Below, one piece after another: positions 1-6,548 of a stretch of 6,548 nt of DNA. Numbering within the stretch: position 1 is the first letter of the stretch; every line of letters starts with the position of its first letter. The DNA is from an uncultured Lachnospiraceae bacterium (GTDB lineage Bacteria; Bacillota; Clostridia; Lachnospirales; Lachnospiraceae): assembly GCA_948438565.1 (NCBI GenBank), contig CAOJLW010000121.1:1-6548 (forward strand), in the 5' to 3' direction. Both the position numbers and the translations under genes were made by a program. A model generated the notes under the pieces. It had not been told where the DNA came from. It saw only the letters and a program-made list of their open reading frames with translations, and ran no database searches.

Positions 1-2042
1 CGATTCGTTCTTTGGAAACGGGGCGCTATGGACTCGGCCATGCCAAAGATTTTGATACGTTAAGCAAGGATGAATTGCTTAGAAAATTAAAGACGGCTTC
101 GAGCGAACGTCATTTTCAAATGTATGAGGCGCTTCGTAAAGGGGCTTCCATAGAAGAAATTCAGGACGTAACGAAAGTAAAGGCCTATTTTATCGAACAG
201 ATGAAAGAGCTGGTTGAGGAAGAGGAAGAGCTGCTGACTAAACGGGGCGGTCTTCCAACGGACGAACAGTTGATACAGGCCAAAAAAGACGGGTTTTCCG
301 ATAAATATCTGAGCGAGCTTTTGGAAATTCCGGAAGCCGATATCCGGGAACGCCGCATTGCGCTTGGCGTAGAAGAGTCCTGGGAAGGCGTTCACGTCAG
401 CGGTACGCAAGACAATGCGTATTATTATTCGACCTACAATGCGCCGGATCAAAATCCGGTTCGTACAGACAAACCTAAAATTATGATTTTAGGCGGCGGC
501 CCAAATCGGATTGGTCAGGGCATTGAATTTGACTACTGCTGTGTACATGCCTCTCTGGCATTAAAAAAGCTGGGGTTTGAAACAATTATTGTAAACTGCA
601 ATCCGGAGACGGTATCCACGGATTACGATACTTCCGACAAACTCTATTTTGAGCCGCTGACCTTAGAAGATGTACTGAGCATTTATAAAAAAGAAAAACC
701 GCTTGGCGTGATTGCGCAGTTTGGCGGGCAGACGCCGCTCAATTTGGCCTCGGAGCTGGAACAAAACGGCGTGAAGATTTTGGGGACTGCTCCATCGGTC
801 ATTGATCTTGCGGAAGACCGCGACTTGTTCCGTGCGATGATGGAAAAATTACAGATTCCAATGCCGGAATCCGGAATGGCGACGACGGTAGAGGAGGCGG
901 TGGCTATTGCGGGCAAAATCGGTTATCCGGTTATGGTTCGTCCTTCGTATGTATTGGGTGGACGCGGTATGGAAGTCGTCTATGACGATGAGAGTATGGC
1001 GGAGTATATGGACGCGGCAGTTGGCGTTACGCCGGATCGGCCGATTCTGATTGACCGTTTCTTAAATCATGCTTTGGAGTGTGAGGCGGATGCGATTAGC
1101 GACGGCACGCACGCCTTTGTGCCGGCCGTGATGGAGCATATCGAGCTGGCAGGCATCCATTCGGGCGATTCGGCATGTATTATTCCGTCTGTGCATATTT
1201 CGGAGGACAATGTAGAGACAATTAAAGAATATACCCGGAAAATTGCTGAAGAAATGCACGTAAAAGGCCTGATGAATATGCAGTATGCAATTGAAAACGG
1301 CAAAGTCTATGTTCTGGAAGCAAATCCCCGGGCATCCCGTACGGTGCCGTTAGTATCCAAAGTATGTAATATCCGTATGGTGCCGTTGGCAACCGATATC
1401 ATTACTTCAGAGATTACGGGGCGTCCGTCGCCTATCTTAGGGTTAAAGGAGCAGGTGATTCCCAATTATGGCGTGAAGGAAGCGGTGTTCCCATTTAATA
1501 TGTTTCAGGAAGTGGATCCCGTTTTGGGACCGGAGATGCGTTCTACCGGAGAGGCGCTCGGTCTTTCGTCATCTTATGGGGAAGCGTTTTATAAAGCGCA
1601 GGAGGCGTGCCAGTCCAAACTTCCGTTAGAAGGGACGGCGCTTATCTCCGTAAGCGATAAAGACAAAGGCGAAGTGGAAGAGGTTGCCAGGAGTTTGTAT
1701 CAAGATGGATTTCAGATTGTGGCGACCGGAGGGACCTATGATTTAATCGCATCTGTCGGAATTCCGGCTACCAGGGTCAATAAACTTTATGAAGGACGTC
1801 CCAATATCGTCGATTTAATGACAAATGGGGAAATTCAATTGATTATCAATTCTCCGGCGGGTAAAGAAGCCGTATTTGACGACAGCTACCTGCGTAAATC
1901 AGCCATTAAAAACAGGGTTCCGTATTTGACGACGCTGGCCGCGGCAAAGGCGACAGCGGAAGGGATCCACTATGTAAAATCACATAAAAACAGCGAATTG
2001 AAATCACTGCAAGAGCTTCACAGTGAGATTCATGATAAATAA
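1..2042 (+). CDS. carB: Carbamoyl-phosphate synthase large subunit, C-terminal part (5' truncated by window)
   Basis: Makes carbamoyl phosphate in the cytoplasm from bicarbonate, glutamine-derived ammonia (delivered by CarA) and two ATP, for pyrimidine and arginine synthesis. The frame is open from base 3 (I-R-S-L-E-T-G), so the TTG at 12 is internal and not a start. About 679 codons remain of a family length near 1070; the first ATP-grasp half lies off the left edge. Residues counted from base 12: oligomerisation domain about 15-140; second pre-ATP-grasp and ATP-grasp region about 155-480, with GGGPNRIGQGIEFDY at 161-175, QFGGQTPLN, the GGRGM loop at 316-320 and the EANPRASR metal/ATP motif at 437-444; MGS-like allosteric domain about 540-655. 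The last keeps SDKDK, ATGGT and NKLYEGRP, at the positions that bind UMP/IMP/ornithine effectors in the E. coli enzyme. Nothing looks degraded. The next gene starts 53 bases after the TAA. Confidence 0.97.
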   Translation, partial: IRSLETGRYGLGHAKDFDTLSKDELLRKLKTASSERHFQMYEALRKGASIEEIQDVTKVKAYFIEQMKELVEEEEELLTKRGGLPTDEQLIQAKKDGFSDKYLSELLEIPEADIRERRIALGVEESWEGVHVSGTQDNAYYYSTYNAPDQNPVRTDKPKIMILGGGPNRIGQGIEFDYCCVHASLALKKLGFETIIVNCNPETVSTDYDTSDKLYFEPLTLEDVLSIYKKEKPLGVIAQFGGQTPLNLASELEQNGVKILGTAPSVIDLAEDRDLFRAMMEKLQIPMPESGMATTVEEAVAIAGKIGYPVMVRPSYVLGGRGMEVVYDDESMAEYMDAAVGVTPDRPILIDRFLNHALECEADAISDGTHAFVPAVMEHIELAGIHSGDSACIIPSVHISEDNVETIKEYTRKIAEEMHVKGLMNMQYAIENGKVYVLEANPRASRTVPLVSKVCNIRMVPLATDIITSEITGRPSPILGLKEQVIPNYGVKEAVFPFNMFQEVDPVLGPEMRSTGEALGLSSSYGEAFYKAQEACQSKLPLEGTALISVSDKDKGEVEEVARSLYQDGFQIVATGGTYDLIASVGIPATRVNKLYEGRPNIVDLMTNGEIQLIINSPAGKEAVFDDSYLRKSAIKNRVPYLTTLAAAKATAEGIHYVKSHKNSELKSLQELHSEIHDK

Positions 2043-2095
2043 AACGCATGGACGATATCGGATAAAACAGTTGGCCAGACAAACAGGAGGTCGGG

Positions 2096-2821
2096 ATGAG
2101 GTTATTGATTATACGGCATGGGGAGCCGGACTATGAAAAGGATTCCCTGACGCCCAAGGGTTGGCGTGAAGCGGCGTATCTGGCCGAGATGCTGGCGAAT
2201 GAACGGATTGACAAATGCTATGTGTCCCCTCTTGGAAGGGCAAAGGATACGGCTTCCCTTACGTTGGAAAAAACAGGGATGCAGGCAGAGGAATGCGCAT
2301 GGCTACAGGAATTTCCGGCAGAGGTTATCAGACCAGATAAAGGATATCCGATCAATTCCTGGGATTTTTTGCCGCAGGACTGGACCAATGTCCGGGAATA
2401 TTATGACAGGGATTTATGGGCCAGCACAAAGCTGATGCAGGACGGGGACGTGCGCCGGGAATACGACAAGGTAACGGAAGCGTTTGATAAGCTTTTGGCG
2501 AGGCATGGATATGTCCGGGAAGGAAATTTTTACCACGTCCGGCGCGCCAATCGGGATACGCTCGCCCTGTTCTGTCATTTTGCGGTGGAATGCGTATTGC
2601 TGGGGCATTTGATCGGCGCTTCGCCGATGGTATTATGGCATGGATTTTGCGCCGCGCCGTCCTCGGTTACGACGGTGATGACAGAAGAACGGCGGGAAGG
2701 GATTGCGTCGTTCCGTATCAGTAGATTTGGGGATGTATCGCACCTTTATGCAAAAGGGGAAGAACCCTCTTTTTACGCAAGATATTGTGAAACGTATGAC
2801 GATGGAGAGCGGCGGGATTAG
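2096..2821 (+). CDS. Histidine phosphatase superfamily protein (phosphoglycerate mutase-like fold)
   Basis: A 241-residue cytoplasmic protein; no signal peptide or membrane segment is seen. The N-terminus carries the superfamily signature RHGEPD (residues 7-12), with H8 the predicted phospho-accepting histidine. SPLGRAKDTA (44-53) supplies the second conserved arginine, R48. The second phosphate-pocket histidine is probably H161 in FCHFAVE, and E72 in WLQEF is a candidate general acid. The stretch between R48 and H161 is long, rich in Trp and Tyr, and probably forms the substrate lid. The family includes phosphoglycerate mutases, cobalamin-pathway phosphatases and many orphan phosphatases; the sequence does not tell which substrate is used. 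No cobalamin genes are nearby, so I do not call it CobC. The start is well supported by AGGAGG at 2085-2090, five bases before the ATG. The short gap after carB, with no terminator, suggests cotranscription. Confidence 0.9.
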   Translation: MRLLIIRHGEPDYEKDSLTPKGWREAAYLAEMLANERIDKCYVSPLGRAKDTASLTLEKTGMQAEECAWLQEFPAEVIRPDKGYPINSWDFLPQDWTNVREYYDRDLWASTKLMQDGDVRREYDKVTEAFDKLLARHGYVREGNFYHVRRANRDTLALFCHFAVECVLLGHLIGASPMVLWHGFCAAPSSVTTVMTEERREGIASFRISRFGDVSHLYAKGEEPSFYARYCETYDDGERRD

Positions 2822-2889
2822 CACGCAGAATACCAGTAACTTTACGCAACCTATTAAGACTGAATAATTATAAAACGGATGATTTCAAG

Positions 2890-2918
2890 GTATAAAATTC
2901 CTTCACTTACAGATACTA
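2890..2918 (+). promoter_or_regulatory. Candidate sigma-G promoter of spoVT
   Basis: GTATA at 2890-2894 fits the sigma-G -35 consensus GHATR. After a 17-base spacer, GATACTA at 2912-2918 fits the -10 consensus CATNHTA at six of seven positions; the first C is G. Transcription would start near 2925, giving a leader of about 34 bases before the spoVT ATG. In Bacillus subtilis spoVT is transcribed by forespore sigma-G RNA polymerase, so element and gene agree. A weaker sigma-A-like alternative, TTCACT at 2902-2907 and TACAGT at 2925-2930 with 17-base spacing, overlaps it and cannot be excluded. Confidence 0.5.
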
Positions 2919-2932
2919 CTATCATACAGTAG
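2916..2932. repeat. Small dyad at the predicted spoVT transcription start
   Basis: CTACT at 2916-2920 and AGTAG at 2928-2932 are perfect inverted arms around a seven-base centre. The dyad overlaps the candidate -10 box and start site, where an operator could lie. Five-base arms can arise by chance, so this is only a weak candidate for a regulator-binding site, possibly SpoVT itself. Confidence 0.2.
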
Positions 2933-2958
2933 AAAATGTAAATGGAGGAATTTTTCAT

Positions 2959-3507
2959 ATGAAAGCAACAGGAATTGTGCGCAGAATAGACGATTTGGGA
3001 AGAGTGGTCGTCCCAAAAGAAATACGCAGGACATTACGGATCCGGGAAGGCGATCCATTAGAAATTTTTACGGATCGCCAGGGAGAAATTATATTAAAAA
3101 AATATTCGCCGATAGGGGAATTGAGTCAGTTTGCGGGGCAGTATGCGGAAAGTCTTTCTCAGACGACCGGAAATTTGGTCTGCATCACGGATCGAGATCA
3201 TGTAGTGGCCGTGGCAGGCAGCGGTAAAAAAGATTATGACGGGAAGCCTTTGAGTAAACAGATGGAGGGGATTATTGAAAACCGGGCGGATTTTGTGGCC
3301 AATAAAGATGACGAAGGATTTGTGAAAATTACATTGGATGATTCGGGGGAGCTGTGTTCACAGGCAGTCGCGACAATTATCTGCCAGGGTGATGCAATTG
3401 GGGCGGTTGTTATTTCGGATAAAAATGAGAAGAGGCAAATGGGAGATACGGAACATAAACTGGCAGTGACGGCTGCGGGGTTTCTGGGGCGGCAGATGGA
3501 ACAGTAG
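2959..3507 (+). CDS. spoVT: Stage V sporulation protein T, AbrB/GAF transcriptional regulator
   Basis: DNA-binding regulator that in Bacillus acts in the forespore, tuning sigma-G genes up or down and affecting spore coat, germination and resistance properties. The 182 residues match the family length (178 in B. subtilis). Residues 1-50 form the swapped-hairpin AbrB/SpoVT DNA-binding domain, beginning MKATGIVRRIDDLGRVVVPK and continuing EIRRTLRIREGDPLEIF. Residues about 56-180 form the GAF-like C-terminal domain, with LVCITDRDHVVAVAG in the middle and GAVVISD near the end; its ligand is unknown. This C-terminal domain separates SpoVT from the much shorter AbrB and Abh. The start is set by GGAGG at 2944-2948, ten bases before the ATG, and by the conserved MKATGIVRR opening. 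A sigma-G-like promoter lies just upstream. Its presence indicates a spore-forming Firmicute lineage. Confidence 0.96.
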   Translation: MKATGIVRRIDDLGRVVVPKEIRRTLRIREGDPLEIFTDRQGEIILKKYSPIGELSQFAGQYAESLSQTTGNLVCITDRDHVVAVAGSGKKDYDGKPLSKQMEGIIENRADFVANKDDEGFVKITLDDSGELCSQAVATIICQGDAIGAVVISDKNEKRQMGDTEHKLAVTAAGFLGRQMEQ

Positions 3508-3532
3508 CCGAATAAGAAAAACAGCGATTTTG

Positions 3533-3568
3533 TCCCCTGGCCAATCATTTTGCTGATTGTCCGGGGGA
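3533..3568. other. Long imperfect hairpin after spoVT, without a U-tract
   Basis: Arms 3533-3547 and 3554-3568 pair over 15 positions with one G-T wobble and one C-T mismatch, around a six-base loop TTTTGC. The outer part of the stem is GC-rich (CCCC against GGGG). It starts 25 bases after the spoVT stop, where a terminator would be expected. However, the bases after it are AGGTACATAATA on this strand, and no T-run follows directly on the other strand either. It may be a weak or factor-assisted terminator, or a structure that protects the 3' end of the spoVT mRNA. Confidence 0.45.
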
Positions 3569-3615
3569 GGTACATAATATCTTTCGTTGCAGGTAGGCAG
3601 AGTTGCGTCCGGTTA

Positions 3616-3644
3616 TTGCGTTATGTTTATATAAAGTGTACAAT
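3616..3644 (+). promoter_or_regulatory. Candidate sigma-A promoter for the PBP gene
   Basis: TTGCGT at 3616-3621 (three of six against TTGACA, including the important TTG) and TACAAT at 3639-3644 (five of six against TATAAT) are 17 bases apart, in an AT-rich stretch. Transcription would start near 3651, giving a leader of about 94 bases before the PBP ATG. A second TTGCGT lies at 3603-3608, and a perfect ten-base palindrome TTTATATAAA sits between the boxes at 3626-3635. The -35 match is modest, so this is moderate evidence only. Nothing else in the 237-base gap looks like a gene. Confidence 0.45.
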
Positions 3645-3673
3645 ACCGTTTAGGGTATGTTGGAGCATTGATA

Positions 3674-3702
3674 TTTGCCGTAGAGTTTCGGCGAAACGCA
3701 AA
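3674..3702 (+). other. Bulged hairpin in the PBP leader
   Basis: Two stacked five-base stems can form: TTTGC (3674-3678) with GCAAA (3698-3702), and GTTTC (3685-3689) with GAAAC (3693-3697) closing a GGC loop. Six bases, CGTAGA, bulge out on the left side. An exclusive alternative pairs GCCG (3677-3680) with CGGC (3689-3692). It lies inside the predicted mRNA leader, about 30 bases before the ribosome binding site, and has no T-run after it, so it is not a terminator. It matches no riboswitch class I recognise. Confidence 0.3.
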
Positions 3703-3744
3703 GTTCCAATACGTTCCCGAATGCTTGCCGGATAAAGGAGACCT

Positions 3745-5790
3745 ATGAAACATAAAAAGAAGAAAAAAAAGAAATACCGTGTATTTTGGTTTTTTGCAAA
3801 GCTGCAAATCGTCTTGATGCTTTTAGTTGTTGCGGGATTGGGATATTATTATTATGGCGGTTATGCCGTACAGGTGCAAAAGATGAAAGAAGAGGCGGCA
3901 AAATTTGTCCGCAGTTCTACGGAGGCCACATTTTGCGCGTCGCAGACGAGCGTCGTGTACGATAAGAACGGGAATACAATTTCCACCTTAAAAGGAGAAC
4001 GCGACGTCTATTATCTGCCCTTTGAGGAAATCCCGGTGGATGCCTGCGCCGCTATTGTCAGCATAGAGGATAAAAAATTTTATCAGCACAGCGGGATCGA
4101 TTATCGGGCGATTATGCGTGCGGTAAAGGCGATGGTGGAAAATGGAGAAGTGACGCAAGGGGCGAGTACGATTACCCAGCAGTTGGCCAGAAATATTTTT
4201 CTGACGCAGGATCGAACCTGGCAGCGCAAAGTAGAAGAAATGTTTATTGCAACAGAATTAGAAAAGAAATACAGTAAGACAAAGATTTTGGAATTTTATC
4301 TGAATAATATCTATTTTGGAAATGGATACTATGGCATTCAGGCCGCCAGTATCGGATATTTTAATCAAGAGGCTGCGAAGCTGGATTTATCGCAAATCGC
4401 ATTTTTGTGCGCAATACCCAATAATCCAACGCTGTATGATCCGCTTTCTAATATGGAAAATACGCTTGGGCGCAGGGATCGCATTCTGAAAAATATGTAT
4501 GAGGACGGTCAGATTTCGCAGAGCGCATATCTGATGGCGCAAGCAGAGGAGATTACGCTCAACCGGCCGGAGCATGAAAAAAATAATTATGTAGAGACCT
4601 ATACATATTACTGCGCAATCCGGCTGTTAATGGAACAGGAAGGATTTGTGTTCCGAACGGAGTTTGCCAGTCAGGAGGAACGCGACGCCTATCAGGAAGC
4701 CTATAATGAACAGTACTCACAGTTCCAGAAAAAGCTTTATACGGCGGGATACCGCATCTATACCTCGATGGATTTGGATATGCAGGCGAAACTTCAGCAG
4801 GCAATCGACGAGAAGCTGTCAGGATTTACGGAACAAAATGAAGAAGGGATATATAAACTGCAAGGCGCAGGCGTATGCATTGATAATGAAACCGGTTATG
4901 TCCGGGCGATTGTGGGAGGCAGGAGTCAGGATTGGGACGGCTATACGTTAAACCGCGCTTATCAGAGTTACCGACAGCCAGGCAGCAGCATAAAACCCCT
5001 GATTGTGTATACGCCGGCGCTGGAACGCAATTATACGCCGGATACGATGGTGACGGATCAATATTTGGAGGACGGTCCGTCCAATGCGGACGGCTCCTAC
5101 AGCGGGGAGATGACGCTGCGAAGCGCATTGTCGCGTTCGAAAAATACGGTGGCGTGGCAGTTGTTTGAGGAGCTGACCCCGAAGCTGGGACTTTCGTATT
5201 TAAAAGCGATGCATTTTTCCAGAATTACAGCAGAGGACGAACGTCTGACGTCGGCGCTTGGGGGATTAACAAACGGAGTTTCTCCGGTGGAAATGGCGGC
5301 GGCTTATGCAACGCTGGAAAACGACGGGGATTATCGGAATCCTACCTGTATTATCAAAATCACGGATGCGGACGGCAATGAAATTCTTTCTACGCTTCAG
5401 GAGCAGACAAAAGTATATAAAACAACGGCGGCGCGTATGGTGACGGATATGCTGGCAACGGCGATTACCGAAGGCACCGGCGCGGGACTTGGCGTCACAG
5501 GTATGCCTTCCGCTGGCAAGACCGGGACGACAAACGACAATAAGGACGGCTGGTTTGTAGGCTATACCCGCTATTATACGGCCAGCATCTGGGTAGGGTA
5601 TGATATGCCGATGGAATTGCCGGGACTTTCCGGCGGAACTTATCCGGGTGAAATTTGGCATACGTTTATGGAGAGCTGTCATGCCGGCCTGACGTCTTTG
5701 GAGTTTCTGCCGTATGTGGAAATGGATCTCTATCAAAAAATACGGCAGGATGCGCTGGGTCCGGAAGAAGGGGAAGAAAATTTGGATTGA
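3745..5790 (+). CDS. Class A penicillin-binding protein (GT51 transglycosylase and transpeptidase)
   Basis: Bifunctional peptidoglycan synthase, 681 residues, with one N-terminal membrane anchor and the bulk outside the membrane. It polymerises lipid II into glycan strands and cross-links the stem peptides. A very basic cytoplasmic tail (seven Lys at 4-10) precedes a hydrophobic segment at about 14-40. The GT51 domain covers about 65-270: IEDKKFYQHSGID at 107-119 holds the predicted catalytic E108, followed by GASTITQQLARN at 139-150, RKVEEMFIATELEKKYSK and ILEFYLNNIYFGNGYYG. The transpeptidase domain covers about 370-645, with SSIK at 414-417 (acylated S414, K417), SKN at 465-467 and KTGT at 592-595. 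Both active sites look intact. Length is near the short end of the PBP1A group and no PASTA or other C-terminal module is present. AAAGGAG at 3734-3740 ends four bases before the ATG. Relatives are named PonA, MrcA or PbpF; orthology among these is unclear, so no symbol is given. Confidence 0.95.
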   Translation: MKHKKKKKKKYRVFWFFAKLQIVLMLLVVAGLGYYYYGGYAVQVQKMKEEAAKFVRSSTEATFCASQTSVVYDKNGNTISTLKGERDVYYLPFEEIPVDACAAIVSIEDKKFYQHSGIDYRAIMRAVKAMVENGEVTQGASTITQQLARNIFLTQDRTWQRKVEEMFIATELEKKYSKTKILEFYLNNIYFGNGYYGIQAASIGYFNQEAAKLDLSQIAFLCAIPNNPTLYDPLSNMENTLGRRDRILKNMYEDGQISQSAYLMAQAEEITLNRPEHEKNNYVETYTYYCAIRLLMEQEGFVFRTEFASQEERDAYQEAYNEQYSQFQKKLYTAGYRIYTSMDLDMQAKLQQAIDEKLSGFTEQNEEGIYKLQGAGVCIDNETGYVRAIVGGRSQDWDGYTLNRAYQSYRQPGSSIKPLIVYTPALERNYTPDTMVTDQYLEDGPSNADGSYSGEMTLRSALSRSKNTVAWQLFEELTPKLGLSYLKAMHFSRITAEDERLTSALGGLTNGVSPVEMAAAYATLENDGDYRNPTCIIKITDADGNEILSTLQEQTKVYKTTAARMVTDMLATAITEGTGAGLGVTGMPSAGKTGTTNDNKDGWFVGYTRYYTASIWVGYDMPMELPGLSGGTYPGEIWHTFMESCHAGLTSLEFLPYVEMDLYQKIRQDALGPEEGEENLD

Positions 5791-5815
5791 CAGAGCCGAA
5801 AGGTTTTTCTATACT
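5787..5815 (+). promoter_or_regulatory. Strong sigma-A promoter of glcK, overlapping the PBP stop codon
   Basis: A perfect -35 box TTGACA (5787-5792) and a five-of-six -10 box TATACT (5810-5815) are separated by the ideal 17 bases. The -35 box includes the TGA stop (5788-5790) of the PBP gene. Transcription should start near 5822, leaving about 47 bases before the glcK ATG. This is the best promoter match in the window. Confidence 0.75.
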
Positions 5816-5868
5816 AAAATATGGAAGAACGACCATAAAACAGCGTTTAAGATAAGGAGAAGGATAGT

Positions 5869-6548
5869 ATGAAAAAATATGGATTTGGGGTAGATATCGG
5901 AGGCACCACTTGTAAAATCGGCCTGTTTGAGACAACAGGCACACTGTTGGAAAAGTGGGAAATTCCGACCAGGACAGAAAATGGTGGGGAAAATATTCTT
6001 CCAGACGTGGCTGCGTCCATAGCCACGAAAATGGTGGAAAAGGAGATTCCAAAAGGGGAAATCCAGGGGATTGGCATTGGGGTGCCAGGTCCCGTGACGT
6101 CCGAAGGAGTTGTATTAAGATGCGTCAACTTAGGATGGGACGTGTTAAACGTTGCAAAAGAAATGACAGAGCGGACAGGCTTTATTGTTAAAGTCGGCAA
6201 TGACGCCAATGTGGCGGCGCTTGGTGAAATGTGGCAAGGAGGCGCCAAAGGCCATACGGACGTTGTATTGGTCACTTTGGGAACCGGCGTGGGCGGCGGC
6301 ATTATTACCGACGGTCAAATTGTAACCGGAACCAAGGGGGCAGGCGGGGAAATCGGTCATATTATTGTCAACCCGAGTGAAACGGAAGCCTGTAACTGTG
6401 GACAAAAAGGCTGCCTGGAGCAATATGCGTCTGCGACCGGGATTGTCCGTATGGCAAAACGTAAATTAGAAAAGAAAAGCACAAAAACAGTATTGCGTGA
6501 TGTCAATCCGCTTACAGCCAAAGATGTTTTTGACGCTGCCAAGGCGGG
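5869..6548 (+). CDS. glcK: ROK-family glucokinase, N-terminal part (3' truncated by window)
   Basis: Phosphorylates cytoplasmic glucose to glucose 6-phosphate with ATP, feeding glycolysis with sugar that did not enter through the PTS. The frame is open to the right edge, 226 complete codons of about 310-320 usual for the family. DIGGTTCKIGLF (9-20) is the ATP-phosphate loop; GIGIGVPGPV (68-76) and NLGW (87-90) belong to the sugar side; VGNDANVAALGE (109-120) holds the predicted catalytic D112; TLGTGVGGG (136-144) is the second phosphate loop. GAGGEIGHI (157-165) followed by CNCGQKGCLE (175-184) gives the ROK zinc site, H164 with C175, C177 and C182. There is no N-terminal helix-turn-helix, so it is a kinase and not a ROK repressor. 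Glucokinase is favoured by the E-I-G-H and zinc motifs, but other hexoses such as N-acetylmannosamine cannot be fully ruled out. The start has AAGGAG at 5854-5859, nine bases before the ATG, and its own strong promoter. Confidence 0.92.
   Translation, partial: MKKYGFGVDIGGTTCKIGLFETTGTLLEKWEIPTRTENGGENILPDVAASIATKMVEKEIPKGEIQGIGIGVPGPVTSEGVVLRCVNLGWDVLNVAKEMTERTGFIVKVGNDANVAALGEMWQGGAKGHTDVVLVTLGTGVGGGIITDGQIVTGTKGAGGEIGHIIVNPSETEACNCGQKGCLEQYASATGIVRMAKRKLEKKSTKTVLRDVNPLTAKDVFDAAKA

Noticed and set aside
12..14. TTG at 12 as the start of a separate short CarB protein
   Set aside because: Conserved CarB residues (I-R-S) continue in frame upstream to the window edge and there is no ribosome binding site, so it is an internal Leu codon.
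3573..3579. CATAATA, a perfect sigma-G -10 match after the spoVT hairpin
   Set aside because: No GHATR box stands 17-18 bases upstream; that position falls in the loop and right arm of the hairpin.
3643..3658. ATACC/GGTAT inverted repeat near the predicted PBP transcription start
   Set aside because: The five-base arms partly overlap the -10 box, so the RNA would not contain the full hairpin; likely chance.
3550..3735. 61-codon + strand frame in the gap before the PBP gene
   Set aside because: Begins with TTG inside the hairpin loop, has no ribosome binding site, and its Arg/Cys-rich product resembles no known protein.
5266..5736. 156-codon open frame on the - strand inside the PBP gene
   Set aside because: Lies wholly opposite the conserved transpeptidase region, has no ribosome binding site or recognisable domain, and is rich in Arg, His and Cys as antisense shadows are.
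5792..5810. GCC-GAAA-GGT hairpin followed by TTTT, as a terminator after the PBP gene
   Set aside because: The stem has only two G-C pairs next to the loop plus G-T and A-T pairs, too weak to stop transcription, and it occupies the spacer of the stronger promoter call.
5666..6302. Overlapping - strand frames of 128 and 151 codons across the PBP-glcK junction
   Set aside because: Both are antisense to well-supported genes, overlap one another, and have composition typical of shadow frames.

Overview
The window looks like chromosomal DNA from a low-to-mid GC, spore-forming member of the Clostridia. A Lachnospiraceae-type organism is my best guess, from protein style and the strong AGGAGG-like ribosome binding sites. 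Five genes lie head to tail on the + strand and fill almost everything. No mobile element, CRISPR array, rRNA or tRNA gene is visible.

Layout: (1) 1-2042, the C-terminal two thirds of carbamoyl-phosphate synthase large subunit (carB), cut by the left edge; (2) 2096-2821, a histidine-phosphatase-superfamily enzyme of unknown substrate, probably cotranscribed with carB; (3) 2822-2958, a short gap with a sigma-G-like promoter; (4) 2959-3507, spoVT, the forespore AbrB/GAF regulator; (5) 3508-3744, a gap with an imperfect long hairpin, a plausible sigma-A promoter and a bulged leader hairpin; (6) 3745-5790, a class A penicillin-binding protein with GT51 transglycosylase and transpeptidase domains; (7) 5787-5868, a near-consensus sigma-A promoter whose -35 box overlaps the PBP stop codon; (8) 5869 to the right edge, a ROK-family glucokinase (glcK), truncated by the window.

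The genes do not form one pathway. They cover pyrimidine/arginine precursor supply, an orphan phosphatase, late sporulation control, peptidoglycan synthesis and sugar phosphorylation. The promoters suggest at least three further transcription starts after the carB unit. No gap contains a convincing intrinsic terminator, so read-through between units is possible. I found no sign of a previously undescribed system. The points worth a second look are regulatory: the sigma-G-like promoter of spoVT, the promoter overlapping the PBP stop codon, and the structured leader before the PBP gene.
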